This document shows positions 9,457-19,470 of a DNA stretch of 64,000 nt, piece after piece. Position 1 is the first letter of the stretch, and the number at the start of each line of letters is the position of its first letter. The DNA is from Vibrio orientalis CIP 102891 = ATCC 33934 (GTDB lineage Bacteria; Pseudomonadota; Gammaproteobacteria; Enterobacterales; Vibrionaceae): contig NZ_ACZV01000005.1 in NCBI RefSeq assembly GCF_000176235.1, positions 558,001 through 622,000 on the forward strand, given 5' to 3'. The notes under the pieces were generated by a model, which saw only the letters and a list, made by a program, of their open reading frames with translations, did no database searches and was not told where the DNA came from. A program made the position numbers and the translations under genes.

Positions 9457-10133
9457 TTGATGCATTTTTTATTGCGGGTACGGATACCGATGTTGGGAAA
9501 ACAGTTGCTTCGAAAGCAATTTTAAACGCGTTAGCGGAAAAAGGATTAAAGACAATTGGTTATAAACCAGTTGCGGCGGGTAGTGATAAGACTGGAGAGG
9601 GTTTTAGAAACTCAGATGCACTCTACCTGCAGAAGGCGGCGACGGTTGAAGTTGCATACGACGATGTCAATCCATATGCGCTAGAGTTACCTGCGTCACC
9701 GCATATCGCAGCAATGCGTGAAAAGGTTGAAATTGAGTACTCAATTTTGAGTGATAAACTCGCTCAACATAAACAGAACTCAGACATTGTTTTGGTTGAA
9801 GGTGCGGGTGGTTGGCGTGTCCCTGTTTCAGCTACAGACTGCCTATCTACTTGGGTGCAGCAAGAGAAGTTGCCAGTGGTTCTTGTTGTGGGTATTAAGC
9901 TAGGCTGCCTTAGTCATGCAATGCTCACGCTAGATGCGATTAAAGCGGACGGACTTGAAGTAGTCGGCTGGGTGGCGAATCGAGTCAACCCAGGCACAGA
10001 GCATTACGCAGACATTATCGAAATGCTTGAGCAGAAAATTGATGCTCCGAAGATAGGCGAAATCCCTTATGTACCTTCAGTGAAACGCCAAGGGTTAGCA
10101 AAATATATCGATGTTTCACCACTAATTGGGTAG
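9453..10133 (+). CDS. bioD: ATP-dependent dethiobiotin synthetase
   Basis: BioD closes the ureido ring of DAPA using CO2 and ATP. The 226-aa protein starts with the P-loop [12 protein letters not shown] (residues 8-19). [10 protein letters not shown] follows with the catalytic lysine, and [10 protein letters not shown] is the conserved glycine-rich loop. VANRVNP near the end fits the nucleotide base pocket. It is last in the operon: the start overlaps bioC by 4 nt and a strong hairpin follows 15 bp after the stop. Confidence 0.95.
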   Translation: MIDAFFIAGTDTDVGKTVASKAILNALAEKGLKTIGYKPVAAGSDKTGEGFRNSDALYLQKAATVEVAYDDVNPYALELPASPHIAAMREKVEIEYSILSDKLAQHKQNSDIVLVEGAGGWRVPVSATDCLSTWVQQEKLPVVLVVGIKLGCLSHAMLTLDAIKADGLEVVGWVANRVNPGTEHYADIIEMLEQKIDAPKIGEIPYVPSVKRQGLAKYIDVSPLIG

Positions 10134-10148
10134 AAACTGACAAAAAGT

Positions 10149-10176
10149 AAAACGGCTGCCAAATGGCAGCCGTTTT
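10149..10176. terminator. Bidirectional terminator, bioD / small ORF
   Basis: Perfect 13-bp stem AAAACGGCTGCCA/TGGCAGCCGTTTT with a 2-nt loop. The A and T tracts allow use from both strands, which suits the convergent bioD and the small gene at 10192-10359. Confidence 0.93.
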
Positions 10177-10191
10177 CATTAACTGGGCAAA

Positions 10192-10359
10192 TTACTTGTC
10201 GTGGTTAAGACCCATCAACGCAGATTGCGTTTCGATGATGCGCTTTTGCGTTTTATCTTCAGAAGAAATACCTAACTGCTTTTTGGCTTCTTCTTCAGAA
10301 AGTCCTAAATGACAGCACAACAGATCAATAGCCATTTGATAGTCGTTAGTTTCAACCAT
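10192..10359 (-). CDS. Conserved small hypothetical protein
   Basis: A 55-aa acidic protein starting MVETNDYQMAIDLLCCHLG, function not recognised. A C-C pair sits at residues 15-16, followed by a helical SEEEAKKQLG segment. The start was placed at 10359 because AAGGAA lies 9 nt upstream; two further in-frame ATGs upstream lack such a site. A small gene at the same place between bioD and htpX exists in V. cholerae by my memory, which supports it being real. It ends at the shared terminator with bioD. Confidence 0.7.
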   Translation of the reverse strand: MVETNDYQMAIDLLCCHLGLSEEEAKKQLGISSEDKTQKRIIETQSALMGLNHDK

Positions 10360-10665
10360 GATTCGATTCCTTTGTTCCATGGATTTTCTCATCTACCCTA
10401 AATCTAACATGTCTAATTTGTTCGGCAATACTACCAAAGTCTAACGTCTTGCCCGTGAGTTCACAGACTGATTCGACGAGCTATCGTGGTATCAATGCAT
10501 TGAGTTTGGTTAATAAAAGAAATGAATATAGAAATCAAATGTTTCAATTTGCTGCTTAACCTTGTAATTAAAAGGAATAGACTATATCTATAGGGTTAAG
10601 AACAAGCTAGAGAGCAACGTATCTTTAGCAATAATAAAATGCTTCCGTTTTTTTGGAGAAAAGTA
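10360..10665. other. Divergent intergenic region upstream of htpX
   Basis: This 306-bp gap separates the small minus-strand gene and htpX. A weak sigma-70-like pair TTGTAA (10562-10567) and TATCTA (10585-10590), spacer 17, is the best promoter candidate for htpX. I found no clear heat-shock or CpxR site. Confidence 0.35.
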
Positions 10666-11529
10666 ATGAAGCGAGTAATGTTATTTCTTGCGACCAACTT
10701 AGCTGTTGTTCTGGTACTAAGTGTTGTGCTGAACATTGTATATGCAATGACAGGTATGCAACCGGGCAGTCTATCAGGCTTGCTTGTGATGGCTGCTGTA
10801 TTTGGTTTTGGTGGCTCGTTCATCTCTTTGATGATGTCAAAGGGGATGGCGCTGCGTTCGGTGGGCGGTATGGTTATCGAGAGCCCACGTAATGAGACTG
10901 AGCACTGGCTAATAGAAACGGTTCGCCGTCAATCTGAGCAAGTCGGCATCGGTATGCCGACCGTCGCTATTTATGATTCAGCAGATATCAACGCGTTTGC
11001 GACAGGTGCAAAGCGCAATGACTCTCTTGTCGCAGTATCGACGGGTCTACTACATAATATGACTCGTGATGAGGCAGAAGCGGTCCTTGCGCACGAAGTG
11101 AGCCATATTGCCAATGGTGACATGGTCACAATGACCTTGATGCAAGGCGTGGTTAACACCTTTGTTATCTTCCTATCGCGTTTTATTGCCAATATCGTTT
11201 CGTCAAACAGTGACGAGGAAGAGGGTGGCAGTAACATGATGGTTTACTTTGGTGTAAGTATGGTGCTTGAATTGGTGTTCGGTTTCTTGGCGAGCTTTAT
11301 CACCATGTGGTATAGCCGACATCGTGAATTCCATGCTGATGCTGGCGCGGCGCAACTTGTGGGTAAACATAAGATGATCGCAGCGTTAGAGCGTCTAAAA
11401 ATGAGTCAAGAATCTCAGCTTGAGGGTTCAATGATGGCATTTGGTATTAATGGTAAACAGTCACTGACTGAACTGTTAATGAGCCACCCGCCGTTGGACA
11501 AACGCATTACGGCACTACGTAACTCGTAA
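10666..11529 (+). CDS. htpX: Membrane zinc metalloprotease HtpX
   Basis: M48-family inner-membrane protease that degrades misfolded membrane proteins alongside FtsH. The 287 aa compare with 293 in E. coli. Two N-terminal membrane segments (about residues 5-25 and 33-53) precede the catalytic [10 protein letters not shown] (HExxH, near residue 140). Two further hydrophobic stretches follow, then [11 protein letters not shown], which supplies the third zinc ligand (E in EFHAD). The end is the family's [17 protein letters not shown] 10666 has GGAGAA 5 nt upstream; an upstream ATG at 10639 is less well placed. Monocistronic. Confidence 0.95.
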   Translation: MKRVMLFLATNLAVVLVLSVVLNIVYAMTGMQPGSLSGLLVMAAVFGFGGSFISLMMSKGMALRSVGGMVIESPRNETEHWLIETVRRQSEQVGIGMPTVAIYDSADINAFATGAKRNDSLVAVSTGLLHNMTRDEAEAVLAHEVSHIANGDMVTMTLMQGVVNTFVIFLSRFIANIVSSNSDEEEGGSNMMVYFGVSMVLELVFGFLASFITMWYSRHREFHADAGAAQLVGKHKMIAALERLKMSQESQLEGSMMAFGINGKQSLTELLMSHPPLDKRITALRNS

Positions 11530-11550
11530 CGAAAACTCACTGTTTTGTTG

Positions 11551-11583
11551 AAAAGGCTTGGTTTATAACCAAGCCTTTTTTTG
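11551..11583 (+). terminator. htpX terminator
   Basis: Perfect 13-bp stem AAAAGGCTTGGTT/AACCAAGCCTTTT with a TAT loop and a following T tract. The T tract abuts the ECF-like promoter of the next operon. Confidence 0.92.
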
Positions 11584-11609
11584 ATCTATCCTTTTATTAC
11601 CTGCGTACA
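11582..11609 (+). promoter_or_regulatory. Candidate ECF sigma (RpoE/ChrR-type) promoter
   Basis: TGATCT (11582-11587), a 16-bp spacer, then CGTACA (11604-11609). This resembles the TGATC...CGTA promoters of the ECF11 (RpoE-ChrR, singlet-oxygen) group. It lies 98 bp upstream of the first gene of an operon whose relatives in Rhodobacter are under that sigma factor. No sigma or anti-sigma gene is in the window, so this is inference from motif plus gene content. Confidence 0.5.
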
Positions 11610-11681
11610 ACACTTCAAAATTAGAATTGACAGTGATGGTAGCTAACTGCTTTTTACTGAAATAGCGTTGAGGGAGATTGA

Positions 11682-12101
11682 ATGGATGTTCAAACGGTAG
11701 GGCAGTTGTATCAACAGCTGAATAAAGCAAACTTACACATACTGTCAGATGTTTACCACCAAGAAGTGATATTTGAGGATGCTGCACACCGGCTTGAAGG
11801 TTGGCCTGCATTGGAAAGTTACTTCGAATCTTTGTATGCCAATGTCAAACGTTGCGAGTTTGAGATTCAACATCATCAACAATCAGGTGACACGGGTTTT
11901 CTGACTTGGGTGATGTGTTTAGAGCATCCCAAGCTTTCGAAGGGTGCGCGTATCTATGTCAACGGTGTTAGCCATTTGAAATTCAGTCAAGGGCGAGTCA
12001 TTTATCACCGCGACTACTTTGATTTGGGCGAAATGTTGTATGAAAACTTACCCTTACTGGGTTCGGTGATTAGAACCATCAAGCAGAGGCTAGGTCAATG
12101 A
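11682..12101 (+). CDS. SnoaL/NTF2-like protein, first gene of lipid-stress operon
   Basis: A 139-aa protein of the nuclear transport factor 2-like fold. It opens with an N-terminal helix (VGQLYQQLNKANLHIL), then YHQEVIFEDAAHRLEGWPAL, the usual opening of SnoaL-type proteins. Later beta strands include GARIYVNGVSHLKF and the HRDYFD motif. The biochemical role is unknown; members are found with singlet-oxygen operons. AGGGAG lies 6 nt before the ATG. It overlaps the SDR gene by 4 nt and opens an eight-gene run with almost no gaps. Confidence 0.85.
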   Translation: MDVQTVGQLYQQLNKANLHILSDVYHQEVIFEDAAHRLEGWPALESYFESLYANVKRCEFEIQHHQQSGDTGFLTWVMCLEHPKLSKGARIYVNGVSHLKFSQGRVIYHRDYFDLGEMLYENLPLLGSVIRTIKQRLGQ

Positions 12102-12826
12102 GTGGTGTCTTGATCACAGGCGCCACCTCCGGGATTGGTCTGCAATTGGCAAAGGATTATGCCTCTGCGGGTGTGGATGTGTTGGCATGTGGCCGCAACC
12201 AAACGATTCTTGAACAACTTTCTTCGCGCTATTCTAATCTTACTCCTTTAATGTTCGACCTGACCGATGTAGAGCAGACGGAAAAGGTTTTTAAATCCCT
12301 CCCTTTCATCCCCAAGTTATGGATTTTTAATGCGGGTGATTGTGAATATATGGAACAAGGGAAAGTCGATGCCAGTTTGATGAAACGTGTATTTGATATC
12401 AACGTTATTGGTCTATCCAATGTTATCCAAGCGAGCCAACAATATTATGAGGCGGGTCATCATATCGGTATCGTAGGCTCAATTGCCAGTGAAGTCGCTC
12501 TCCCCAGAGCAGAGGCATACGGCGCATCAAAAGCCGCCGTCAGTTATCTTGCGCGTACGTTACAAGTCGATCTAAAGCCTAAGAAGATAGATGTGTCTGT
12601 CATTTATCCAGGTTTTGTCAAAACGCCTTTAACTGACAAAAACACCTTTGAGATGCCAATGCTTATTTCTGTAGAAAGAGCTTCACAAGAGATTCGCGAC
12701 GGCCTTAATACTCGCAAAACCCATATCTATTTTCCTCGGAAATTCACCACCATTTTACGTTTGATTGGCTTGTTGCCTTATCGTTGGCAAAACGCCATTA
12801 CCTCCAAATTAGTCGCTCAAGGATAG
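12098..12826 (+). CDS. Short-chain dehydrogenase/reductase
   Basis: A 242-aa Rossmann oxidoreductase. The nucleotide site is TGATSGIGLQ (residues 7-16). The NAG-like FNAGD motif is near residue 79, and the active site AEAYGASKAAVSYLA supplies Tyr and Lys of YxxxK. PGFVKTPLTDK follows. The cysteine and arginine after the second strand (ACGRN) suggest NADP(H) preference. The substrate is unknown; position between the SnoaL and FAD genes points to lipid modification in the same pathway. Confidence 0.9.
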   Translation: MSGVLITGATSGIGLQLAKDYASAGVDVLACGRNQTILEQLSSRYSNLTPLMFDLTDVEQTEKVFKSLPFIPKLWIFNAGDCEYMEQGKVDASLMKRVFDINVIGLSNVIQASQQYYEAGHHIGIVGSIASEVALPRAEAYGASKAAVSYLARTLQVDLKPKKIDVSVIYPGFVKTPLTDKNTFEMPMLISVERASQEIRDGLNTRKTHIYFPRKFTTILRLIGLLPYRWQNAITSKLVAQG

Positions 12827-12836
12827 GGGAATTACA

Positions 12837-14117
12837 ATGAAAATAGCAATCATAGGCACTGGTATATCTGGTTTAACTTGCGGCTATTATTTACACAAGC
12901 AGCATGATATCACCCTGTTTGAAGCGAACGATTACATTGGTGGTCACACTGCCACTGTCGATGTTGACGTTGATGGGAAAAGTTATGCAGTCGACACCGG
13001 TTTTATTGTTTATAACGATAGAACATATCCCAACTTCATCGCGTTGATGGATGAGATTGGTGTAGAAGGGCGACCAAGCCAAATGAGCTTCAGTGTTCGA
13101 AATGACAGCAGTGGTCTTGAATACAACGGCCATACCATCTCAACGCTATTCGCTCAGCGTCGCAATTGGCTCAATCCAAAGTTCTACTCATTTATCTTTG
13201 AAATTTTACGCTTTAACAGAATGGTCAAAGAGGTGGCGAACACCCCTAGCCATGCTGAAGTAACGCTTGGTGATTTCCTTAATGAGCATAAATTCAGCGA
13301 CTACTTTAGCGATAATTATATCCTACCGATGGGGGCCGCTATTTGGTCCTCAACCTTGTCCGACATGCGTGCTTTTCCGCTCAATTTCTTCGCGCGCTTT
13401 TTTCTAAATCATGGTCTATTGGATGTGACGAACCGCCCACAGTGGTACGTGATTAAAGGTGGCTCTCGAGAATATATAACGCCGTTAATTAAAGGCTTTA
13501 AAGATCGCATTCGATTGAGTAGTCCTGTTGACTCGGTCACGCGTGACCAAGCAGGAGTGACCTTAGTGTCCAATGGCAAAACAGAGCGTTATGACCAAGT
13601 GATTTTTGCTTGTCATAGTGACCAAGCGCAGCAACTTTTGGATGACTCGTCGGTCGTTGAAAACAGTGTGTTGGGCGATTTAGCGTATCAAGGGAACGAA
13701 GTGATTTTACACACGGATGAGAACCTTCTGCCAAAACGTAAAGCGGCGTGGGCGTCCTGGAACTATTGGCTAGATGGTAGCGAGAGTGAGCAATCAAGAG
13801 CGCCAACCCTAACTTACAATATGAATATTTTACAGCATATAGAGTCGCCTAAGACATTTTGTGTCTCACTCAATAGTAGCGACGAAATCGATCCGGACAA
13901 AGTACTTAAACGCTTTCTATACAATCATCCAGTATTCAACCGTCAATCGATTGCCGCACAGTCACGACGTAGTGAAATCAATGGGGTAGCTAACACATGG
14001 TTCTGCGGCGCGTACTGGTATAACGGCTTCCATGAAGATGGAGTTCGTAGCGCGCGTGATGTCGTGCGAGGTATCGATGCTTTGAGCCACAACCATACTG
14101 AGAAGGGAGCGGCTTAA
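12837..14117 (+). CDS. FAD-dependent oxidoreductase (amine-oxidase/desaturase-like)
   Basis: A 426-aa NAD(P)/FAD-binding protein. The N-terminal dinucleotide fold is IAIIGTGISGLTCGYYL, and FEANDYIGGHTATVD is the conserved FAD segment that follows. VDTGFIVYNDRTYPN, WGAAIWSS-like and C-terminal FCGAYWYNGFHEDGVRSA motifs are typical of the family that sits beside DUF1365 and Cfa-like genes. Relatives in Rhodobacter are linked to modification of cyclopropane or furan fatty acids; that function is inferred. It is followed directly by the DUF1365 gene (1-nt overlap). Confidence 0.88.
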   Translation: MKIAIIGTGISGLTCGYYLHKQHDITLFEANDYIGGHTATVDVDVDGKSYAVDTGFIVYNDRTYPNFIALMDEIGVEGRPSQMSFSVRNDSSGLEYNGHTISTLFAQRRNWLNPKFYSFIFEILRFNRMVKEVANTPSHAEVTLGDFLNEHKFSDYFSDNYILPMGAAIWSSTLSDMRAFPLNFFARFFLNHGLLDVTNRPQWYVIKGGSREYITPLIKGFKDRIRLSSPVDSVTRDQAGVTLVSNGKTERYDQVIFACHSDQAQQLLDDSSVVENSVLGDLAYQGNEVILHTDENLLPKRKAAWASWNYWLDGSESEQSRAPTLTYNMNILQHIESPKTFCVSLNSSDEIDPDKVLKRFLYNHPVFNRQSIAAQSRRSEINGVANTWFCGAYWYNGFHEDGVRSARDVVRGIDALSHNHTEKGAA

Positions 14118-14878
14118 TGAGTAGCCACTTGCTCGTCGGAGATGTGAGGCATCGTCGTTTTACCCCAATAGAACATGCACTGAGCTACCCACTGTTTATG
14201 CCATGCTTAGATCTCGATGAGTTGGATGACTTGGAGACGCGTGTAACTGGGTTTGGCCGACGATGGTGGCACTGGGCAAGATTCAAACGAGAAGATTACT
14301 TGGGTGAAGGGGACTTAAAACATGCGGTTCAAAACAAAGTCTATGAGTTAACTGGTGTTCGAATCTCTGGGCGTGTGGAAGCGGTCATTCACCTGCGCTA
14401 TCTTGGCATCTACTTCAGCCCAGTCAACTTCTATTACCTTTATGACGAACAGGGCAACTGGCGCTACTTGCTGGCTGAAGTGAGTAATACACCGTGGAAC
14501 GAACGCCACTATTATGCTTTAAACGCTGAAGATGAAGCGACGTGGCGGCATGAAAAGCAGTTTCATGTTTCCCCATTCAACCCCATTGCTCAGCAATATC
14601 AGTGGAAATTGAAGCCGTTAGCTAAGCAGCTTTCTATCCACTTAGAGTGTCATCGTGAATCTAAAGAGTTCGATGCGACCTTGAAAATGCGTAAATATCC
14701 GTTTAACTCTAAAGTATTAGTTAAACATTTGATCTCTACGCCAGTCATGGCAGTAAAAGTAACCATAGGCATTTATTGGCATGCGCTAAAACTATGGATG
14801 AAAGGGGCGCCATTTTATTCTCACCCCAAATATCAACGTGGCAATAATGACCAACCAAGTGCTGATATCGAAAAATAA
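14117..14878 (+). CDS. DUF1365 family protein
   Basis: A 253-aa protein with the DUF1365 signatures VRHRRFTPIEHALSYP at the N-terminus, HLRYLGIYFSPVNFYYLYD in the middle and EVSNTPWNERHYY just after. The biochemical activity is not established. The family is almost always next to the FAD oxidoreductase and Cfa-like genes, as here. The start codon overlaps the stop of the preceding gene by one base, and cfa follows after 15 bp. Confidence 0.88.
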   Translation: MSSHLLVGDVRHRRFTPIEHALSYPLFMPCLDLDELDDLETRVTGFGRRWWHWARFKREDYLGEGDLKHAVQNKVYELTGVRISGRVEAVIHLRYLGIYFSPVNFYYLYDEQGNWRYLLAEVSNTPWNERHYYALNAEDEATWRHEKQFHVSPFNPIAQQYQWKLKPLAKQLSIHLECHRESKEFDATLKMRKYPFNSKVLVKHLISTPVMAVKVTIGIYWHALKLWMKGAPFYSHPKYQRGNNDQPSADIEK

Positions 14879-14893
14879 TAAAGGGAATAGAAG

Positions 14894-16141
14894 ATGATGA
14901 GTTCACAAACACTGCCATTACCCAACAAGCTGACGACAGTTCAAAAGAGTGCTCGTAATATTGCATTCTCTTGCTTGTATAAGTTGCAGATTGGCAGTTT
15001 GACGATTGTTGAATCCTTCCACCAAGACGCTTCTCAACGAGTGAGAGAAGTCTTTGGTCAGCCGAATAACAGTCAGCCTAATGCATTGATTGAAATTAAG
15101 AACCCAGCCTTTTACGCTCGATTATTAAAGGGAGGAAGTATTGCTGCGGGTGAGGCTTACATGGACGGTTGGTGGGATAGCCCCGATCTGACTAAGTTGA
15201 TGGAGCTCATGGCTCTAAACTTAACGGCACTAGACTCGATTGAAAGTCGCTCAACACTATTGTCTAAGTTAATGAACCAAGTCAGCCATTGGCTAAATCG
15301 TAACACAGTGAGCAATTCGGCGAAAAATATCGAAGCCCATTATGATCTGAGTAATGAGCTTTATGAGACCTTCTTAGATGACCGTATGCTCTACTCTTCG
15401 GGCTTATTCAATTCTACAAGTGATACGCTTGAACAGGCACAAATTAATAAAATGGAACGTTTGTGCGAACAGCTGAAACTGTCTGAAACCGATCATGTTA
15501 TTGAGGTTGGGACAGGTTGGGGAGCGATGGCTATCTATATGGCGGAGCGTTATGGATGTCGCGTTACAACGACCACTATCTCACAGCAACAGTACCAATA
15601 TGCTAAACAGAAAATAGAGCAAAAAGGCTTATCTCAGCAAGTGACACTGCTTAAAGAAGACTATCGCAACCTTAAGGGGCAGTTCGACAAGCTAGTGTCA
15701 ATCGAGATGATAGAAGCGGTTGGTAAGCAGTTTTTAACTTCCTATATTCAGAAATGCCAATCTTTGTTAAAGCCTGGTGGGCTAATGGCGATTCAAGCAA
15801 TTACCATTGCGGATCAGCGTTACAACTACTACAGAAACAACGTAGACTTTATCCAGAAGTATATATTCCCGGGTGGTTTCTTACCTTCGATCACTGCATT
15901 GACTCAGGTTACGACGAATAGCAGTGATTTGGTACTGAGAGATCTCTATGACATAGGTGAAGATTATGCTCAAACCTTGAATCACTGGTACATCAGATTT
16001 AATCGTCACCTCGATCAAGTGGTACAACTAGGCTTCGATGAAAGATTTATTAGAATGTGGAATTACTACTTTTGTTATTGCGAGGGCGGCTTTAAAGCGA
16101 AGTCGATCAGTACAGTACACATGACATTCCAACGTCCATAG
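14894..16141 (+). CDS. cfa: Cyclopropane-fatty-acyl-phospholipid synthase-like methyltransferase
   Basis: A 415-aa SAM-dependent enzyme of the CFA synthase family. It methylenates or methylates unsaturated acyl chains of membrane phospholipids. Seen are KLQIGSLTIVE and the GEAYMDGWWDSPDL block near residue 90. NIEAHYDLSNELYETFLD is followed by VIEVGTGWGAMAIYMAERYG (SAM motif I), and the catalytic-region motif IEMIEAVGKQF comes later. Length is slightly above E. coli Cfa (382). Because of its operon partners it may act as the UfaM-like methylase of furan-fatty-acid synthesis rather than as a classical Cfa; sequence reading alone cannot decide. Confidence 0.9.
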   Translation: MMSSQTLPLPNKLTTVQKSARNIAFSCLYKLQIGSLTIVESFHQDASQRVREVFGQPNNSQPNALIEIKNPAFYARLLKGGSIAAGEAYMDGWWDSPDLTKLMELMALNLTALDSIESRSTLLSKLMNQVSHWLNRNTVSNSAKNIEAHYDLSNELYETFLDDRMLYSSGLFNSTSDTLEQAQINKMERLCEQLKLSETDHVIEVGTGWGAMAIYMAERYGCRVTTTTISQQQYQYAKQKIEQKGLSQQVTLLKEDYRNLKGQFDKLVSIEMIEAVGKQFLTSYIQKCQSLLKPGGLMAIQAITIADQRYNYYRNNVDFIQKYIFPGGFLPSITALTQVTTNSSDLVLRDLYDIGEDYAQTLNHWYIRFNRHLDQVVQLGFDERFIRMWNYYFCYCEGGFKAKSISTVHMTFQRP

Positions 16142-16167
16142 ATTCGATACTCATGAAGGCAATAGCA

Positions 16168-16686
16168 ATGAAGCGCTTACTTCTAATATCGACATGGTTC
16201 CAACTACTATGGTTTTTGGCCGTTATAGGAAGGGAGCAATGGCAGTATTTAACGTTGGCGTTAGTGATAACCACATTGCTCCTTAGTTTGATGAATAAAA
16301 GCCTAGAGTGGAAAAAGTTAGGTGCGATCCTAGTAATCGGGATGCTACTTGATTACTTCAATATCGCTATAGGCTGGTTTGTCTTTGATCAAGCAGGCAT
16401 CCCTCTTTGGCTTACTGCACTTTGGGCTATTTTCGCCTGGTATGCCTACTTTCTTTATCCAATATTGAACCAATACCCTGCGCCAGTCGTATTAACAGTT
16501 GGAGGCATAGCAGGGTCACTTAGCTATGTTGCCGGAAGCAAACTAGGTGCGGTTTCTTTTGGTTTATCGCTATCAGCCACAGGACTAATCCTATTTTTTG
16601 AATGGGTAATTGTGATGGCGGTAATCCTAAAGGTATATGGATATGAGAGTAATACTGATGATGGGCTGTTTGGCACTAGCAAATAG
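16168..16686 (+). CDS. DUF2878 inner-membrane protein
   Basis: A 172-aa hydrophobic protein with about five membrane segments (for example LLISTWFQLLWFLAVIG and LTLALVITTLLLSL), followed by a DYFNIAIGWFVF block and WLTALWAIFAWYAY. These fit the DUF2878 family found in the same operon in other Vibrio. Function unknown. I chose ATG 16168 because AAGG lies 8 nt upstream; ATG 16153 is possible. It overlaps the next gene by 44 nt. Confidence 0.8.
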   Translation: MKRLLLISTWFQLLWFLAVIGREQWQYLTLALVITTLLLSLMNKSLEWKKLGAILVIGMLLDYFNIAIGWFVFDQAGIPLWLTALWAIFAWYAYFLYPILNQYPAPVVLTVGGIAGSLSYVAGSKLGAVSFGLSLSATGLILFFEWVIVMAVILKVYGYESNTDDGLFGTSK

Positions 16687-17185
16687 TGTTTTTGCTTCTA
16701 GTCTTGATGAGCATTCTAATAGCGACTGGCGAGCTTGGGACAAGGTGGGGCAGGCTCAGCTTACCATGTTTTTCTTTGATATTTACCAGTCTCAGCTTCT
16801 GACCCCAACTGGCCATTATGCTGTCGGTCAAGATATCACTCCTCACCCGTTAGCGCTTTCTATTACCTATCAAAGAGATATTTCTCGCCGCCAATTGCTT
16901 GAGGCAACTCAAGAGCAATGGCTGAAGCTAGGGTTTACAGACAATGCGACACAAGCTTGGTCGGCTAAATTGGAAGGGATTTTCCCAGATATTAGTGAGG
17001 GACATAACCTCACTTACGTTACGGATGGAATCCAAGGTGAGTTTTTCTATACCAGTGACCTCGCCTCGATGAAAAGTATTGGCACCGTCGAAGAGGAATC
17101 AATGAACGATGCATTCTTGGCCATTTGGTTGTCGCCTAACACCACATATCCGGAACTAAGACAAAATCTTATAGGAGAACAATAA
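16643..17185 (+). CDS. Chalcone isomerase-like periplasmic protein
   Basis: A 180-aa exported protein with the signal peptide MRVILMMGCLALANSVFAS. The body shows the chalcone isomerase-like features KVGQAQLTMFFFDIYQSQLLTP, ALSITYQRDISRRQLLEATQEQW and SIGTVEEESMNDAFLAIWLSP, divided by short gaps. Bacterial members lack a known catalytic role. The start at 16643 is favoured because AAAGG is 9 nt upstream; the ATG at 16637 is only 3 nt from it. It overlaps the DUF2878 gene and touches the next gene through TAATG. Confidence 0.85.
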   Translation: MRVILMMGCLALANSVFASSLDEHSNSDWRAWDKVGQAQLTMFFFDIYQSQLLTPTGHYAVGQDITPHPLALSITYQRDISRRQLLEATQEQWLKLGFTDNATQAWSAKLEGIFPDISEGHNLTYVTDGIQGEFFYTSDLASMKSIGTVEEESMNDAFLAIWLSPNTTYPELRQNLIGEQ

Positions 17186-17706
17186 TGGTCAAACAGTTTC
17201 TCGTTGTATTACTGCTTGCGTTTGTCGCGGGTTGCTCAAACGATCTTGAAGACTACAAAGAGGTTTCCCCACAATTCAATTTATTCCAGTATTTTGAAGG
17301 TAAGACATTAGCATGGGGTATGGTCCAAGATTATTCTGAGCAACAGACGAGAAGGTTTGAAGTCGTCATAAAAGGTAGCGTTGAAGATAATGTCTTAACA
17401 CTAACTGAAGACTTCTTGTTTGCTGATGGGGAGGTCACTCAGAGAATTTGGGTTATCGAGCGCTTAGATAACGGTGAATACATAGGTCGAGCAGATGACA
17501 TCATTGGTGTTGCTACGGGTAAAGAATCGGGCAATGCTCTGCAGTGGCAATACGACTTCGAGCTAGTCATGGATGATTCCAGCGTGGTTGTTTCTTTTGA
17601 TGACTGGATGTATCGACAAGATGAAAAGCATGTCTTCAACTTAACTAAAATTAAAAAATTCGGCGTTGAAGTAGGGCAGATCACGCTGTTTTTCCAGAAA
17701 CAGTAG
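17185..17706 (+). CDS. DUF3833 family lipoprotein
   Basis: A 173-aa lipoprotein. MVKQFLVVLLLAFVAGC is a lipoprotein signal with lipidation predicted at C17. The mature domain contains FNLFQYFEGKTLAWGMVQD, typical of DUF3833, and later beta strands resembling a lipocalin-like barrel (RRFEVVIKGSV, RIWVIERLDNGEY). It is the last gene of the operon, and AGGAG lies 6 nt before the ATG. A role in lipid transfer or binding is plausible from the operon but not shown. Confidence 0.87.
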   Translation: MVKQFLVVLLLAFVAGCSNDLEDYKEVSPQFNLFQYFEGKTLAWGMVQDYSEQQTRRFEVVIKGSVEDNVLTLTEDFLFADGEVTQRIWVIERLDNGEYIGRADDIIGVATGKESGNALQWQYDFELVMDDSSVVVSFDDWMYRQDEKHVFNLTKIKKFGVEVGQITLFFQKQ

Positions 17707-17745
17707 CGAGTGAATCTAATTGGGGGCGCAACCATACAGCTTCTA

Positions 17746-17848
17746 GTCATTCCTTAGAGCAACGAAGTTGCGAGTAAGGAATCTCTTTAAGTTTTCGACA
17801 AGCGTTGAGAGATCCCCAACTCTCTCGTTCCTCGCTCTCGGGGATGAC
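17746..17848. repeat. Interspersed intergenic repeat, two-armed palindromic unit
   Basis: A 103-bp unit bounded by GTCATTCC (17746-17753) and GGGGATGAC (17840-17848), near-perfect inverted ends. Inside are the hairpin ATTCCTTA...TAAGGAAT with inner GCAAC-GAA-GTTGC, and ATCCCC...GGGGAT. This resembles the REP/MITE-like intergenic units I know from Vibrio genomes. It lies in the tail between the DUF3833 gene and purB. Copy number cannot be tested in one window. Confidence 0.6.
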
Positions 17849-17876
17849 GGGCATTATACCAATCTATCGGTACAAA

Positions 17877-17906
17877 AAAGGGTTGATGCTTTCACATCAA
17901 CCCTTT
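17877..17906. terminator. purB terminator
   Basis: 12-bp perfect stem AAAGGGTTGATG/CATCAACCCTTT with a 6-nt loop. T-rich tracts follow in both directions, so it can serve purB and the convergent operon. Confidence 0.9.
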
Positions 17907-17929
17907 CAATTTTTTGTATTAAGCGCTTC

Positions 17930-19370
<1,441 letters not shown>

Positions 19371-19377
19371 GAATATT

Positions 19378-19393
19378 GCGCAAACGTTTGCGT
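19378..19393. promoter_or_regulatory. PurR operator upstream of purB
   Basis: GCGCAAACGTTTGCGT, a near-perfect palindrome that matches the PurR consensus core GCAAACGTTTGC. It lies just upstream of the purB -35. It sits inside a wider 9-bp inverted repeat TTATACCAG (19343-19351) / CTGGTATAA (19404-19412). Confidence 0.8.
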
Positions 19394-19437
19394 GAGTAAT
19401 GTGCTGGTATAAGAAAAGTGTTGTACTGGCATAAATA

Positions 19438-19464
19438 ACAAGCTCGCATCCATGTGCGAGCTTG
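19438..19464 (-). terminator. hflD terminator-like hairpin
   Basis: 11-bp stem ACAAGCTCGCA/TGCGAGCTTGT between hflD and purB, 7 bp after the hflD stop. The downstream T tract on the minus strand is short, so termination may be partial. Confidence 0.65.
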
Positions 19465-19470
19465 TAGAGA

